From NCBI GenBank assembly GCA_035582835.1, contig JAYKAV010000471.1, positions 26,701 through 90,700 of the forward strand: a DNA stretch of 64,000 nt. Reading direction: 5' to 3'. The translations under genes and the position numbers were made by a program. This document shows positions 53,101-64,000 of this stretch, in pieces. This stretch comes from Phoebastria nigripes (taxonomy: Eukaryota > Chordata > Aves > Procellariiformes > Diomedeidae). Within the stretch, counting starts at the first letter, position 1. Each line of letters begins with the position of its first letter. The notes under the pieces were generated by a model. It ran no database searches and was not told the origin of the DNA. It saw only the letters and a program-made list of their open reading frames with translations.

Positions 53101-56100
53101 TGTAGTTTGAATAGGATAGTTAAATAGCAAATATGCTCAACTGGATCCTGTTACCATATATTTATAGTTTAATAACATCGTAAGTGTAGCCTTTGCATGC
53201 CATTAAATTGGAGTTGCATTCCATAAACACTGTACAGTCACAGGAAGTTCACAAACTAAGAGTAAGTCTCCAAAAATAATTTGATACCAGAAATGTGGTA
53301 TACTAATACTAAAAGAAGTAATAAAGATCATTTATATTGAAAATACAATACTTAATTTGACAGTGACTTTGGTGTAGTCAAGTGCAGGAATTAAAAAAGC
53401 AAGACTGAGACAGTTAGTGCACTGGGCCTAAAATGGTTATTTCAAAAGCTTTTGCATAAATCTGAGATAGAAATACATTGAAGAGACTAGAGATACAGGA
53501 CAGAGTAGTCAAGATAGTGATGGTAACATTGTAAAAGGGTGCTGGCTGTCTGCATATAGAGAAAGATTGTAGATATGCCTGAAGCTAAGTACATAGCTAG
53601 GTGTTCACAATGAGAGAAGGGGATTAGGAAACCTCTGAGTTACAGCCCTTGGTGACTATTTCACAATATAATTACTCCTAGACTNATAGGAAATTCGCTC
53701 CAACTGTTTTTATGCTAATGTTTTTATTTAAAATATGATGATTACATTGAAAGTGAGAAAGCCTATTTAGAAATAGAGTAATTCTTTTTATCTGTTTTTT
53801 TTTAAATGTTTAATCTAGAAAACATTCCCCCAATGGTGCATACAATGAAATCTGTGCTAGTTCTTTACTGATCTCATCTGTTTAGTGACTTAATAAAAAG
53901 CTATTGACTTCTGCATCAGTCAAGGATTGCAAGATACAGTGTTTTTCAATGCCTGCTAATACCAGTGGAAATTCCCACCACCTCAGAAGGTCACATCTGC
54001 CATGTCCTTTCATGCAACCATTCCCTAGAGAAAAGGGTGCGCAATTTCCTACATATTTAAAAAAAAAAGAAATGTTGTGAAAGCTTTTAATAATACCTGT
54101 TGATACATTTTTGTATCTGTCTTTAAAATTGGGGTACAACACTTTAAAATCTACTTTCTTGATTCAAGATTCTTGTTATCGTGATTTCAGTTAGATAGGC
54201 AATAAAGGAAGGATGTTAACAGCTGTGAAAATTTACAGCTATAAAATTACCTCAACTAGGTTTTAAGTTCATACTTCTCTGTTTAAAAAAAAGAAAAAAA
54301 TGATACTGGTTTTCAAGTTTCTGATGCTGTGATCTACTGAGAAGAGAAAGAAGATAGGTGTTACTGAAAATAGAAGGTGCAGCATTGATTTTGGCTATAA
54401 AGAGTAATGCTGGAGAATAAGAAGTCTCTCTGAATAATCCTTACATTGAGCTATTTTTCCCAAGTCCTACTATTCCATCGTTCCTTATTGCACTTTCTTC
54501 TTTCAGTTAATTTCTTTACTTCCTCATTTCTTTAAGTTGTTTGTTCCTTTGTCATACTACTCAAGGCTGCAGTTGTGGGACCATGCAATGCTTCTTCACC
54601 AGAAGGCTTTCCTTTTTTAGCCAGGATCCATCAGATTCTTCAGTATAGCTTGTGAAATCACAAAAAGCTAATTTGCACACATGCATTTCTCACAAGATGC
54701 ACTTACAGTCTACAGTCTTCACAGTAAGTGAATTTTCTGCCTCAAGGAGACACACATTACTGGGAAGTGTTTTCTTTGAGCATCTGTTATGCCTATAGTA
54801 CACTAAGACAGAAAACACAGAATCCAAGCACTGCTGGTTGAGTGTGTCTTAGGGCAGCTGCACTCATGGCAACTTTGTCATTTTGCTGATTTGTCGGCAC
54901 TTNGACCCTAATGCTTGCACCCATTTTCCTTGCCCACAAGTCCTTTNAGCTCCAACAGGTCACTCGTAAGAAACACAAGACAGATTTCTTGATTCCAAGG
55001 TCCCACTTGGGTCCCATGGAGCAGCTGTGCTCTGACTAGCATTCAAGCCTTCGCTTCTGCACCTCACGAAAGAAAAACAAAATAAAATGAAAGGAGAACT
55101 TTAAGGTACAAAGGTCAGTGCCACAGAGATGTCTTAAGCTTCAGCCCGGTTAGCACTGTCACTTTCTGTCCCTGCTGTTTTGCCAACAGCATTAGTAAAA
55201 AGCATTGTGTAAGTATCAGTAGCCTTGTTTTATCTTTTAAGCTGTTTCACAGAGGCTGTTCTTTAGAGACTTCTTCAGAGCCACAGTCCCATTGGAAAAG
55301 ATATTTCGTGGCCTTTTCCCAGTGCTGAAGACTGCATCCAGAGCTAGCCTGTGTAGGAGAGTGATATACCTCTCAGAAATTGTGGCTGCTCAGTCGTCTC
55401 TGTTGGTTCATCAGTGCATTGAAGGGAATCAAATTCTAGCTAATCTGTATGTGTCATCAGGATTGCTTCTTTCCATTTAACCATGATATTATAAGACTGC
55501 TGTACCAGCAATAATTGATAGCTATAATTATGCAACACCAAGGATTGTGATAGAATGGCCATGGCATATACCAAAAAGCATACTGTAGCCTTTCACCGTG
55601 TATTTCTTGACACGTCCCTGAATAGATATTAGATTGGCATCTTTAGTTCTGCTTAGGGAACCAAGTGTTCATACTGACTGGTAAGACAAACTAAGAACAT
55701 TTTAGACCTCTTATGCTGCCATGGTCCCACAACTGTACCAGAGGGACCCAAATGAACTTGTAGGGGAGTCAGAGGTGTCGTGCTTTTCAGCCTGCAGCTT
55801 ACAAATTCCAAAAGTCTTTTCAGAAGGTTCTTTTCTGAAGATGCTTGAAAAAACATAGCTGTGTTCAGGATAAGAGGGAAAGTCCGCTCATCCATTAATA
55901 GCTGGTTAAAAGATACCAAACAAAGGATGGAAATAAATTATTCATTTTTCTCACTGGAGGGACATTAGCAGTCTGGTCCTAGATGGGTATATGGTACAGA
56001 TTGTACTATCCAGCATATTTGTTACTAGAAATGGAGGTGATAACATTTGCTTACAGTACCGAAATATTCGGGATAATAAAAATGAAAGCCAAGTGCAAGC

Positions 56101-59100
56101 AGTGGCAGCAGACTGTCATGGTACTGAGTGATCTTCAGCAATGTTTACATTGTTTTCCTTTCATTGCAAAAGGAGGTAGTAAAATGGAAGGGGACAGAGA
56201 AGGTAAATAAGAATTTCAGTTTTAAATTACTTCCTGATGAGGAATATGTAAATAGACTAGAATGCTTCAGCCAAAACAAGAGATGACAAGAGGAAGGATG
56301 ACAGAGGTAATTAAAATCATGAGGGGCATGGCAGAAGTGAATGGGCTGCTGTTATTCACTGTCTCATAATAAAAGAACTAGAGGACGTTAAATAAAATTA
56401 TCATTACCCCAGAGCATGGGTTCAAATAATGGCAGATTCTTGGAAGAAAAATGGAGTAAAGTGTATTAAACTCAAAGATACCACATTTGCCTGTGGAGAT
56501 CCTTGAACTGCAAGTCCCTGGGAGCTGAGAGGGAATACCAGGAAAGTATCACAATATGCTTGCCCTGTTCTTATGTTCTTTCCTCGCCATTCACCAGTTC
56601 CTCATTGTTTGACCTTGTCAGAGAAAGAATGATAGGGTAGGAAGACTTCTAGTCTACTCTTAGTATGCCTGTTCTTATGAGATATCCTACAATTTGATGA
56701 CAATGGTGTCTTCCATTACAATTTTAACTTAGGCATTGTAAGAGGATTTTATGTATTTATCAAATAAGATTACATAAATATTTATTATTTACCCTCTAAA
56801 GACAATTGAGAACAATACATGATCCTAGTTAAACCACCGTAGGTAAACTTTGAATTACTAGCTTTTTGAAGTGGTGGTCTTTCATCACAGAATCTGTTTA
56901 GAGCATAAAATATCTCTTGGTCTTAATTTTTTATGTTTTGTATAAGATTCTGCTGATACTACTTCAGGTTATGACAGGTCTCTGTGAACAAGTGGAAGTG
57001 AAGATGCCTTCTGTCTTCATCACTGGCAGGAATTAGAAAGTATCTTTCTATGCATTTTAGTGGAAGTGGGGAATGATCCTTGCCAGCTATGCCAAATAGA
57101 ATGGCAAAAAGATAGATCGTGGCCACTGATCAATGACCAGAAAAATTAGTTTTATTCCTGATTAGCTGTGAACTAATTATGTTTAGTAAAGGTTATGTCA
57201 GACGTGCTTCCCCAGCACACTTCCTTGATCCACTTAGCACTGAAATGCACTGCATAGGAGAGCAGTTTGTACTGAAGTAGGCCCTGAAGAGTCTCAACTC
57301 TGCTGGTGTAAAGACATCTTACCTTGAAAGTTCAGTTTGCCTGGTGTTCAGTCCTTTGATTTGATGCCTCATAGAAATGCCATTTACTATAAGAATAACA
57401 AAGAATTTTTGGCTGAGAATAGATTGTAGAGCTATCAGTTGGCTTCATCACTATCAATGAGTTAATAGACAAGAAAGTAGGACTAATACGTACATTGCTT
57501 CTGCTACCTAATATGCCCATGATTTCTGTTTCATACATCTGTACCAGTGACACAGATAGATCCACGCCATTCCAAAATTTGGACATGAACACGAGTTCAT
57601 TTTGATCTTAGAGCACTTACTGGGTAGAAAACTGCTAAGATTTCTGGAGGAATATGGTACTTGCATAGCATAATTATAAAAAGTGAGGCGACATTTTTTG
57701 GGCAAGGCAGAGTTTTGGAGACCCCTAAAAGTGAAAACAAAAGCTGAAATTTGAATTTGATGAAGAACAAAAGAGGAAGCATGAAAGCACTCAAGGTGAC
57801 ATGTGAGAATAATAAGCCAGAAAAGGTGATCATATTTTTATTAGATCAGAGCTGGATTAAGCCTACCTTCTCAAAGAAACAAGAGATGAGCAAACAGCAG
57901 AGTAAAGTCAGGATACTTTTGATGAATATCTTAGCTGAGTAGAAGAAGGTGGATGTTTGAAATGGCATCAGAAAAAGTCAGCGATAATCACCATTACACA
58001 TTTAATGGAGGATTAAAGGAAGGATTTTTTAACAGTTCATAAACATATTTTTTTAATTTTAAATAGCTTCTTTCTTGATAACCTTTTAAGTAACTTTTCT
58101 TTGTGAAAATTTATTTTTAATTTTCTGTTGAACATATATGAAGACTTTTCACACAGCTCTTTCCGTAAAACGTTGGTCAGCTTCCTAAAAACTGGTTAAG
58201 TACTGTCAGCATCAGAAAGCTTCCAGTTCAGAAAAACTGCCAGCTTTCTCAAGATATGGTCTTGTGCTTTGTATTTTTCATTCTCTGGAGGAATTAGTAT
58301 TTCTTTTGTTTGCTCAGATGGGAAGTAGGAATTTTTGGAGTTGGCATTAGCTAAAGCTGAATATGAATTTGTTTGAAGACAATGGCATGGCTCCAAGATA
58401 GGTCATTCACCAGTTTCTCTGGAGGAATTAAGGCAGCCATGTTGCCAGACAGCTAGATTTGCAAATAAACTAAATGCTTTGTGTAGATATACACAGCCTT
58501 GTCTTACAGGGGGGTGTGGTGAGGCCCTGGCATGCCTATCTTGTGTATTCCCTCTGACCTTTGCTGCCAGACTGACCCTGTCTTAAGATGAGTAGCGCCA
58601 ATTCATGAATTTATTTTTAATAAAGTATTTGCATTACCATTATCTTACAGTGTTCCACTAAAATTGGCTTACAACATTAAAGCCTTGAGCACTGAAAGGC
58701 TTGTGGACAGCAGTGTACAACAAAACTCTGCAACGTTTTTTGTTAAATGATCTTTAGTATTAAATTAATGGGGTTTTTTTGACAAAATATAGCAATCATG
58801 CAAGTCAGGAAATAAGCATCTAAAGAGAATTGAGCAGTATGCCAAGTAGCATTCACACTAGAGACAAGCATCGGTATGAGATCCTTTTTAATGCTATTTT
58901 ATACTTATTCAGTCATCTTGAGCTATTATACTAAGCCTACCTATAAATATCAATAGTTTTTGCCTCTACATATTTTGTACAGTAGCAGTCTGAATAAATG
59001 GAGCCTGAAGGGATCTAAGTAGTTAGGGAGGAGTTGTAGGGAAGAATGAAACTAGAGGGAGGTGATGCCATTACAGCAATATGATACAAAAGGATGAAGG

Positions 59101-59885
59101 CTATTATGATGATAATTTAGCAAGAGTTGCTGACAGCTGAAATATGGTATTTGATCAGCTGGGGAGATGACAAATGTAAAGAAAATGTAAACTTGCAACA
59201 TGATTTTTAGAAATGTTCAGTGATAAAAAGTAGGAACAACAGAAGAGGATGTTGATGATGAATAGAGTTCGAGACCATGATGAGTAAGAGATTTAGTGAA
59301 GAGACAGTGGAAGAGAAATGGAAAGTAGATAAAAATTTATAAGAAAATTCATAAAGTCAGAATATTCTGAATACTTTTTAAAATTAATTTTTCATATAGA
59401 TTATTGATGCACATACCATGAAAGTTAAATACTTCAGGTTGCTGTTTGAGATTCCCTGGTTTACGTTGTCTGCACTGTCATGGCAAGGAGGGAAGTTGTC
59501 CACAAGTTAAATTCACTGTTAAGATACAGTTTATCTACATGCAAATGTGAACAAAAGTGATTACAAATCCCCATCTTAAAGGCAAATGTATGAAAATTAC
59601 GCTAACTGTAATATGTATGTCATCAGTATACATGTGGAAAACTTACCTTTAAAATTAAAGGAAGACATTTTATGGTCTAGAATGTATGCAGACTGTGCAT
59701 TTAGATCCATGACATGATCTCACAGGGAGACCATGCAGCTTCATTTCTTAGTATCAGTCATAAAGACTATATGGATTGCAGTCAGAACAGGTATGGTGAA
59801 GGGGAGGGCAGTTAAAGAAGCCAATGTTTCATTTATTCACAGAGCTAGTTTGCAGCCTGAAAAACAAGGACATGCATTTCAATTA

Positions 59886-59929
59886 CTGTATATTATTTTT
59901 ATTTCATCTGTATATTATTTTTATTTCAT
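59886..59929. repeat. Tandem duplication, 22 bp x 2
   Basis: The unit ctgtatattatttttatttc plus at is repeated exactly at 59886-59907 and 59908-59929. It is AT-rich with no gene border nearby. Confidence 0.92.
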
Positions 59930-62169
59930 CACCCTTAATTGAATTTTGAAATAAAGTGGTTTTAAAGTAGGAAAGTAGGTTTTGCTATAAATCATTTCAA
60001 AAAGCTGTTATATGATGTCCTGCCTGTTTGGTACTTGGTGTGTTACGGTTTAGGGGAAGAAAGAAAAAGCAAACAAATAATTCACTTGGTTACTTAAAAA
60101 AAATCTGCCTGCAGACTGACTATCAAAATTCCTTCATGACTTCCACTGTCAAATGACTTTTACATTGTGAAATGTGAGATTAATTACTCCTGGTTTAGTA
60201 TGCATCCCAGCACTTAAACTGGCCAATTAGCTTGTATCTGTGAGTATTGATAATTATAGAATAATGAGAGATGTTTGGACAGAGTATGTTTTCTAAGCTC
60301 ATTCTGCCCTCCCACAGTCCTCTTGCTTCTTGATTCATTTACTTCCAGGGAAATAAGCAGCTGAAGATAGAAAACACGAGTTGTTCTAGTTTTGCTTTGA
60401 ATTTATGAGAGGGACTGGGCACAGTACTCATTGAATATTTCTCATAAAATTTGTAAATAGATTTCATATTTAATAAATCAGTGAAAATGTTTGTTATGCA
60501 AAATAGTCAATATGAAATGTGTATGCATGCATTTAATGTGGCTTTATGGATTTTGTCACTCATTTTTAAAGCTTTCTCTGGTTTTCTTTTCTAATAACCT
60601 GATTCTTTGATAAGATATACTAGCTAGCTTTATGGTTTGTGTTTTAATCGGCAGAAGCTGAATTATTAGTCTATAAAATAGCAAGAGGTAACTGCCATCA
60701 CACATTTTTATTTGGTTATTTACTTAATATTCAGAATGTCATTGTTAATTTATGGCAGAGGCACTGTATTTATGTCTTAGAATTCAAACTAATGGTAGGA
60801 ACATGCAAAAAACTTAAATTATAAATAATCCTCACTGAAATCCAATGAGCTGTATTTGAATGGAAAAAAATCTCATCTTCATTTCCTATCCAGAAGTAAA
60901 ACTGTCAGATCTCTTTGTCAAGTGTAAATATTTGTAATTTTCATTGAATGAAATTTACGGTATTTCACAGAGGAAAAAAACTTAAAATGAGAAGTTGCCT
61001 CCTCTCCGTCCTGAAGGCCTAAGAGGTGTTAACTGCAGTGATTACCAATAAGTGGTCCAAAGAAATGCTGAATTCAAGTACAGCTTTTATGTATTGATGT
61101 GTAATATATAACCTTGAATCCTGGGCTTATTATCTGTAGAAAAAGTCAGAGAATAGCTACAAAAAAAAGGAACAGATGATCATATTTATAATCTTGAAAA
61201 TAATATGAAAAGTTAGAGCAGTATGAAATAAATGTTTGTAAGAACTGTAACTGGTACAAGAACTTCTATGAATTATTTTGCAGGGTTTTTTCTTCTTTTA
61301 ATTGCTAAGTAATTTCTGTTTCATTTGTGTATATTCTCTTCCCAGATCCATGTAGGATTTATAAAGTTTTAAGAGAGTCAAGATGATTCTTAGATATAAG
61401 TGCCAATAGTTAATGCTGATACTGATCAGCAAGCAGCATTATTTGTCTGGTGGTTGATTCTGTAGGACTGCAGGTTTTATAAGTTTTTTGCTTCGATAGG
61501 TGAAATGTATGTCAGTTAGTGGCACTACCATGTTTTGGGATTTCTGCATAGTTTTGTCTGTAGCATGATGTTCTTCTTCTTATGTCAAATGCCTTATGAA
61601 AGTCACAAAACAAAAAGCTAGTTGTAACAGTGGAGAACAGTGGTTCCTAAACACTCTGCCTTATAAAAAGGAGTGCCCCTTATGCAATCAAATCTTGTGT
61701 CCCATATGAAAGGCTTCAGGACATGGCTTTTTCAGATTTTCACAGTAATCAGTTGCTTTTCTAGACCCTTTGCAGACAACATTCTTTGACATCTTGAAAA
61801 GCAGTTACTGTGTATTCCCCACTAAATTGCCTGCATGCTGCTGATTTGTTCATGTACAGAAGGACTCTGTATCGTATGCACAGTGAGTTCAATAAATCAC
61901 ATTTTATACAAGTGCAACTAACTGGTTACACACAATTTACCTCTCTGGGACTGTTGCTGATTTCAACATTTAAACAAAAAGCCCTGCAAAAGTCCTATAG
62001 CTAGTAAGACAGACATCATAGTGAATGTAAAAATGGTTTCAGATAAGGATTATGTCCAGCTTAAGTACATTTTACGTCCAGGTTTTCTAAAGACCAACTG
62101 CTAGCAGAAAGTAGGACTTGGATTTTGGGGATGGAAAAGGAATGGAGAGATGTTTAGGCCATCATGTAG

Positions 62170-62700
62170 GTTTAGTCACACATGGATATAAGGTGCTGGC
62201 AGCCAGTGAGAGCCGACAGGTGAAATCAGAAGGACAAGAGCAGAGAAATATTCAAAGAGAGCAGAGAGGAAGTGAGAGGAAGGTAGGAGTAGGATAGCGA
62301 GGGAGGTTTGGGAAGATGATTGGACTTTGCAGTGAGAAAGGCCTTGAAAGGTGGTGGTAGAAGTTTTAGCGTAGAAAAGCTGGAGGTTCTGGTGTGCATC
62401 CTGGGGCAAGAGGAGTTTGGAATTTGAGGGCCCTCTCTAGAAAAAAACGAGACCTTGACTTCTGAGACAGTAAGTCTGTAGAGCTGAAATATCTGAGGCA
62501 GGTGGGTAGGGAGGTTCAAGCTTTTCATGCAGGAGGAGGAGAAAGCTAAAACTCTGGATCTGAGAAGGATGGTGATTGGGTTGAGTGGCCTTCATTTGGG
62601 GAAGGAACTGGATGCTTCAGGGACTTGAGTTTGGTGGAGGGCTTGAGACTGAGTTAGGGCTTGGGACATGGGATCGGGAGTCAATGGGACATGCTTGCAG
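62170..62700. other. Purine-rich strand-biased tract
   Basis: The + strand is dominated by A and G (runs such as gagaggaagtgagaggaagg), with few pyrimidine runs over about 500 bp, unlike the surrounding intron. The minus strand is accordingly pyrimidine-rich and open in two frames (62176-62528). No transposon family is recognised. Confidence 0.6.
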
Positions 62701-62984
62701 GCATTCACACAGGATGAGTGCCATCCTCTCATAAACCTCTCTAACAATATATGCCTTTTTCTTTGTTGGAAATACAGATCTCATAGCTCATTTTAAATAC
62801 CAAATCTTGCAATTTAGCTATTATATTAGCATAACCAGAATGTGATGCTGCATGATGTGCATATGGGAGAAGGCTGTTGTTTATGCAAGAAGTTCGGGAT
62901 GATACCTCGTTTGTGAGAGCAGTATAAAAACACTGTATCCTTGCAAAAAGTACAGAATGCTGGGAAATTTTGGCCCATTCCTCC

Positions 62985-63731
62985 ACGCTGTTATCAGGTC
63001 TGCAGATGACAATAAATTGGAGGACTGGTGGGTAGACTCAGTGACGGGGCTGCTATTCAGAGAGACCAAGACAGGCTGGAGAAATGGGCTGAACCAGTAA
63101 TGCAGGTGCTTCAGTAGGTAAAGTCCCTTTCAGCAGGGCATGTAAAAAGAAAACCAGACCAAGGTAGAAGATGGAAGATATGATGTAAAAGAGCATCTAG
63201 CAAACTACATTGGATTGTTGTTGGAATCCCACAGCAGTCTGTGTAGTTCAGAACATTCATCTGTGATTTGGAAAAGTGATACATATGCAGCTGATAAAGT
63301 TTATTAGTGATACTAAATTACTCAGTTCACTGATGATAGTAAATATGAACTTGACAGCTAGCAGTTCTCATGATCAGCGACCTCGAGGAAGTGACAGAAT
63401 GCGCTCTCATCAGGTCTGCAAAGGACAACAAATTGGAGGACAGGTGATAGGCTCAGCAACAGGGCTGCCATTCAGAGAGACCTAGACAGGCTGGCGAAAT
63501 GTGCTGAAAGGAACCTTGTGAAATTCAACAAGGACAAATGCTGAGTCCTGCAGCTGGGAAGGAAGAACCCCTGGCAATCAGACAGTTGGGCACTGACAGC
63601 ATGGGGAGCAGCTCTCTGGAAAGGACCTGGGCGTCCTGATGGAGAGCAAGATGCACATGAGCTGGCAGTGTGCCCTAGCAGCAAAGAAGGCCAACAGCAT
63701 CCTGGGCTTTATGAACAGGAGCATGATGTAT
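62985..63731 (+). mobile_element. CR1 LINE fragments, plus orientation, broken up
   Basis: Two copies of the same CR1 ORF2 3' region are visible. One (about 62985-63100) contains gcagatgacaataaattgga and gagagaccaagacaggctgg; the other (about 63368-63731) contains gacaacaaattggaggacag, aaattcaacaaggacaaatg, and ccaacagcatcctgggcttt. A third, more decayed piece may lie at about 63250-63330. The longer copy is cut at 63731 by an LTR. Frames here (for example 63276-63485 and 63639-63854) are decayed LINE coding remnants, not host genes. Confidence 0.9.
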
Positions 63732-64000
63732 TGTTGTGGTTTAACCCGGCAGGCAGTCAAACACCACACAGCCACTCGCTCACTCCCCCCCTCCCCTCAG
63801 TGGGATGGGGGAGAGAATCGGGAAAAAAAAAGTAAAATTCGTGGATTGAGATAAAGACAGTTTAATAAAACAGAAAAGGGAGGGAAAATAATTATAATAA
63901 TAATAATAGTGATAGAATATACAAAATGAGTGATGCACAATGCAATTGCTCACCACCCGCTGAGCGATACCCAAACAGCGATCGCTACTTCCTGGACCAC
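63732..64000 (-). mobile_element. LTR, TGTCGTGGTTTAACC family, antisense, runs off the window
   Basis: It starts TGTTGTGGTTTAACCCGGC and continues through cactcgctcactcccccc, gggagagaatcggg, and gataaagacagtttaata, the same order as the LTR at 27532. The tttaat (ATTAAA on minus) shows antisense orientation. A gap-prone AT microsatellite (aataataataata) around 63890-63907 is specific to this copy. The far end is outside the window, so solo or full element cannot be decided. It interrupts a CR1. Confidence 0.93.

Larger units (their letters stand above)
50144..62984 (+). other. RNF180: RNF180 intron downstream of the post-RING exon
   Basis: About 12.8 kb of AT-rich DNA. I looked for the expected last exon (a Phe-Arg-Arg-His start and a Trp-Trp-Phe-Asp plus hydrophobic end) and did not find it, so I treat the stretch as intron. 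It contains a 22-bp tandem duplication (59886-59929) and a purine-rich, strand-biased tract around 62170-62700. Open frames such as 55653-55919 (-) and 57332-57833 (-) have no recognised family. Single Ns lie at about 53685, 54903 and 54947. Confidence 0.6.

Noticed and set aside
63276..63974. Several frames of 61-71 codons
   Set aside because: They are decayed CR1 sequence and an LTR.
50144..64000. Search for the last RNF180 exon with the membrane anchor
   Set aside because: No matching Phe-Arg-Arg-His or Trp-Trp-Phe-Asp coding sequence seen; probably beyond the window.

Overview
The window looks like vertebrate, and specifically bird, nuclear DNA. It is AT-rich and almost entirely non-coding. 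It carries CR1 LINE fragments with the avian 3' end (repeats of the ATTCTRTGA type) and several LTRs of a type I know from bird genomes (TGTYGTGGTTTAACCC ends). The only convincing host gene is RNF180 (Rines, a membrane-anchored RING E3 ubiquitin ligase) on the + strand. The window holds the middle and late part of that gene. The species cannot be named from sequence alone. Scattered single Ns and one 95-base N run mark it as draft assembly.

RNF180 layout: a large central coding exon (2330-3280), an intron of about 41.7 kb, the RING exon (44953-45178), an intron of about 4.8 kb, and a post-RING exon (50018-50143). All three exons have GT/AG borders and compatible phases (0/0, 0/1, 1/1). The first coding exon(s), and the last exon with the C-terminal membrane anchor, were not found and are presumably outside the window. 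From 50144 to the end the DNA is intron.

The introns are a landing site for transposable elements. In order: a candidate LTR (7952-8730, weak); a 3'-truncated endogenous retrovirus on the minus strand with LTR, primer-binding-like site, gag, protease and the start of reverse transcriptase (19166-22536); a composite minus-strand LTR element with a Lys-tRNA-type primer-binding site and a ~49-50 bp minisatellite (26044-28122); a solo LTR of the same LTR family in sense orientation with a perfect 5-bp target duplication and an assembly gap (30004-30571); a 1.4-kb solo LTR, antisense, with a perfect 5-bp duplication (40327-41762); CR1 3' ends (42567-42650 minus, 46740-47045 plus); and CR1 fragments broken by a further antisense LTR that runs off the window (62985-64000). 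Four of the five well-supported LTR insertions are antisense to RNF180, the usual bias inside genes.

I see no undescribed multi-gene system. The most interesting leads are an in-frame, exon-like, strongly hydrophobic ORF between the RING and post-RING exons (49129-49337), which could give RNF180 an alternative membrane-anchoring C-terminus; two LTR elements that share about 155 bp of U3 but carry different primer-binding-like sites; the composite element whose 3' LTR has shrunk to about 18 bp; and a solo LTR with CCAAT-bearing repeats upstream of its TATA box.
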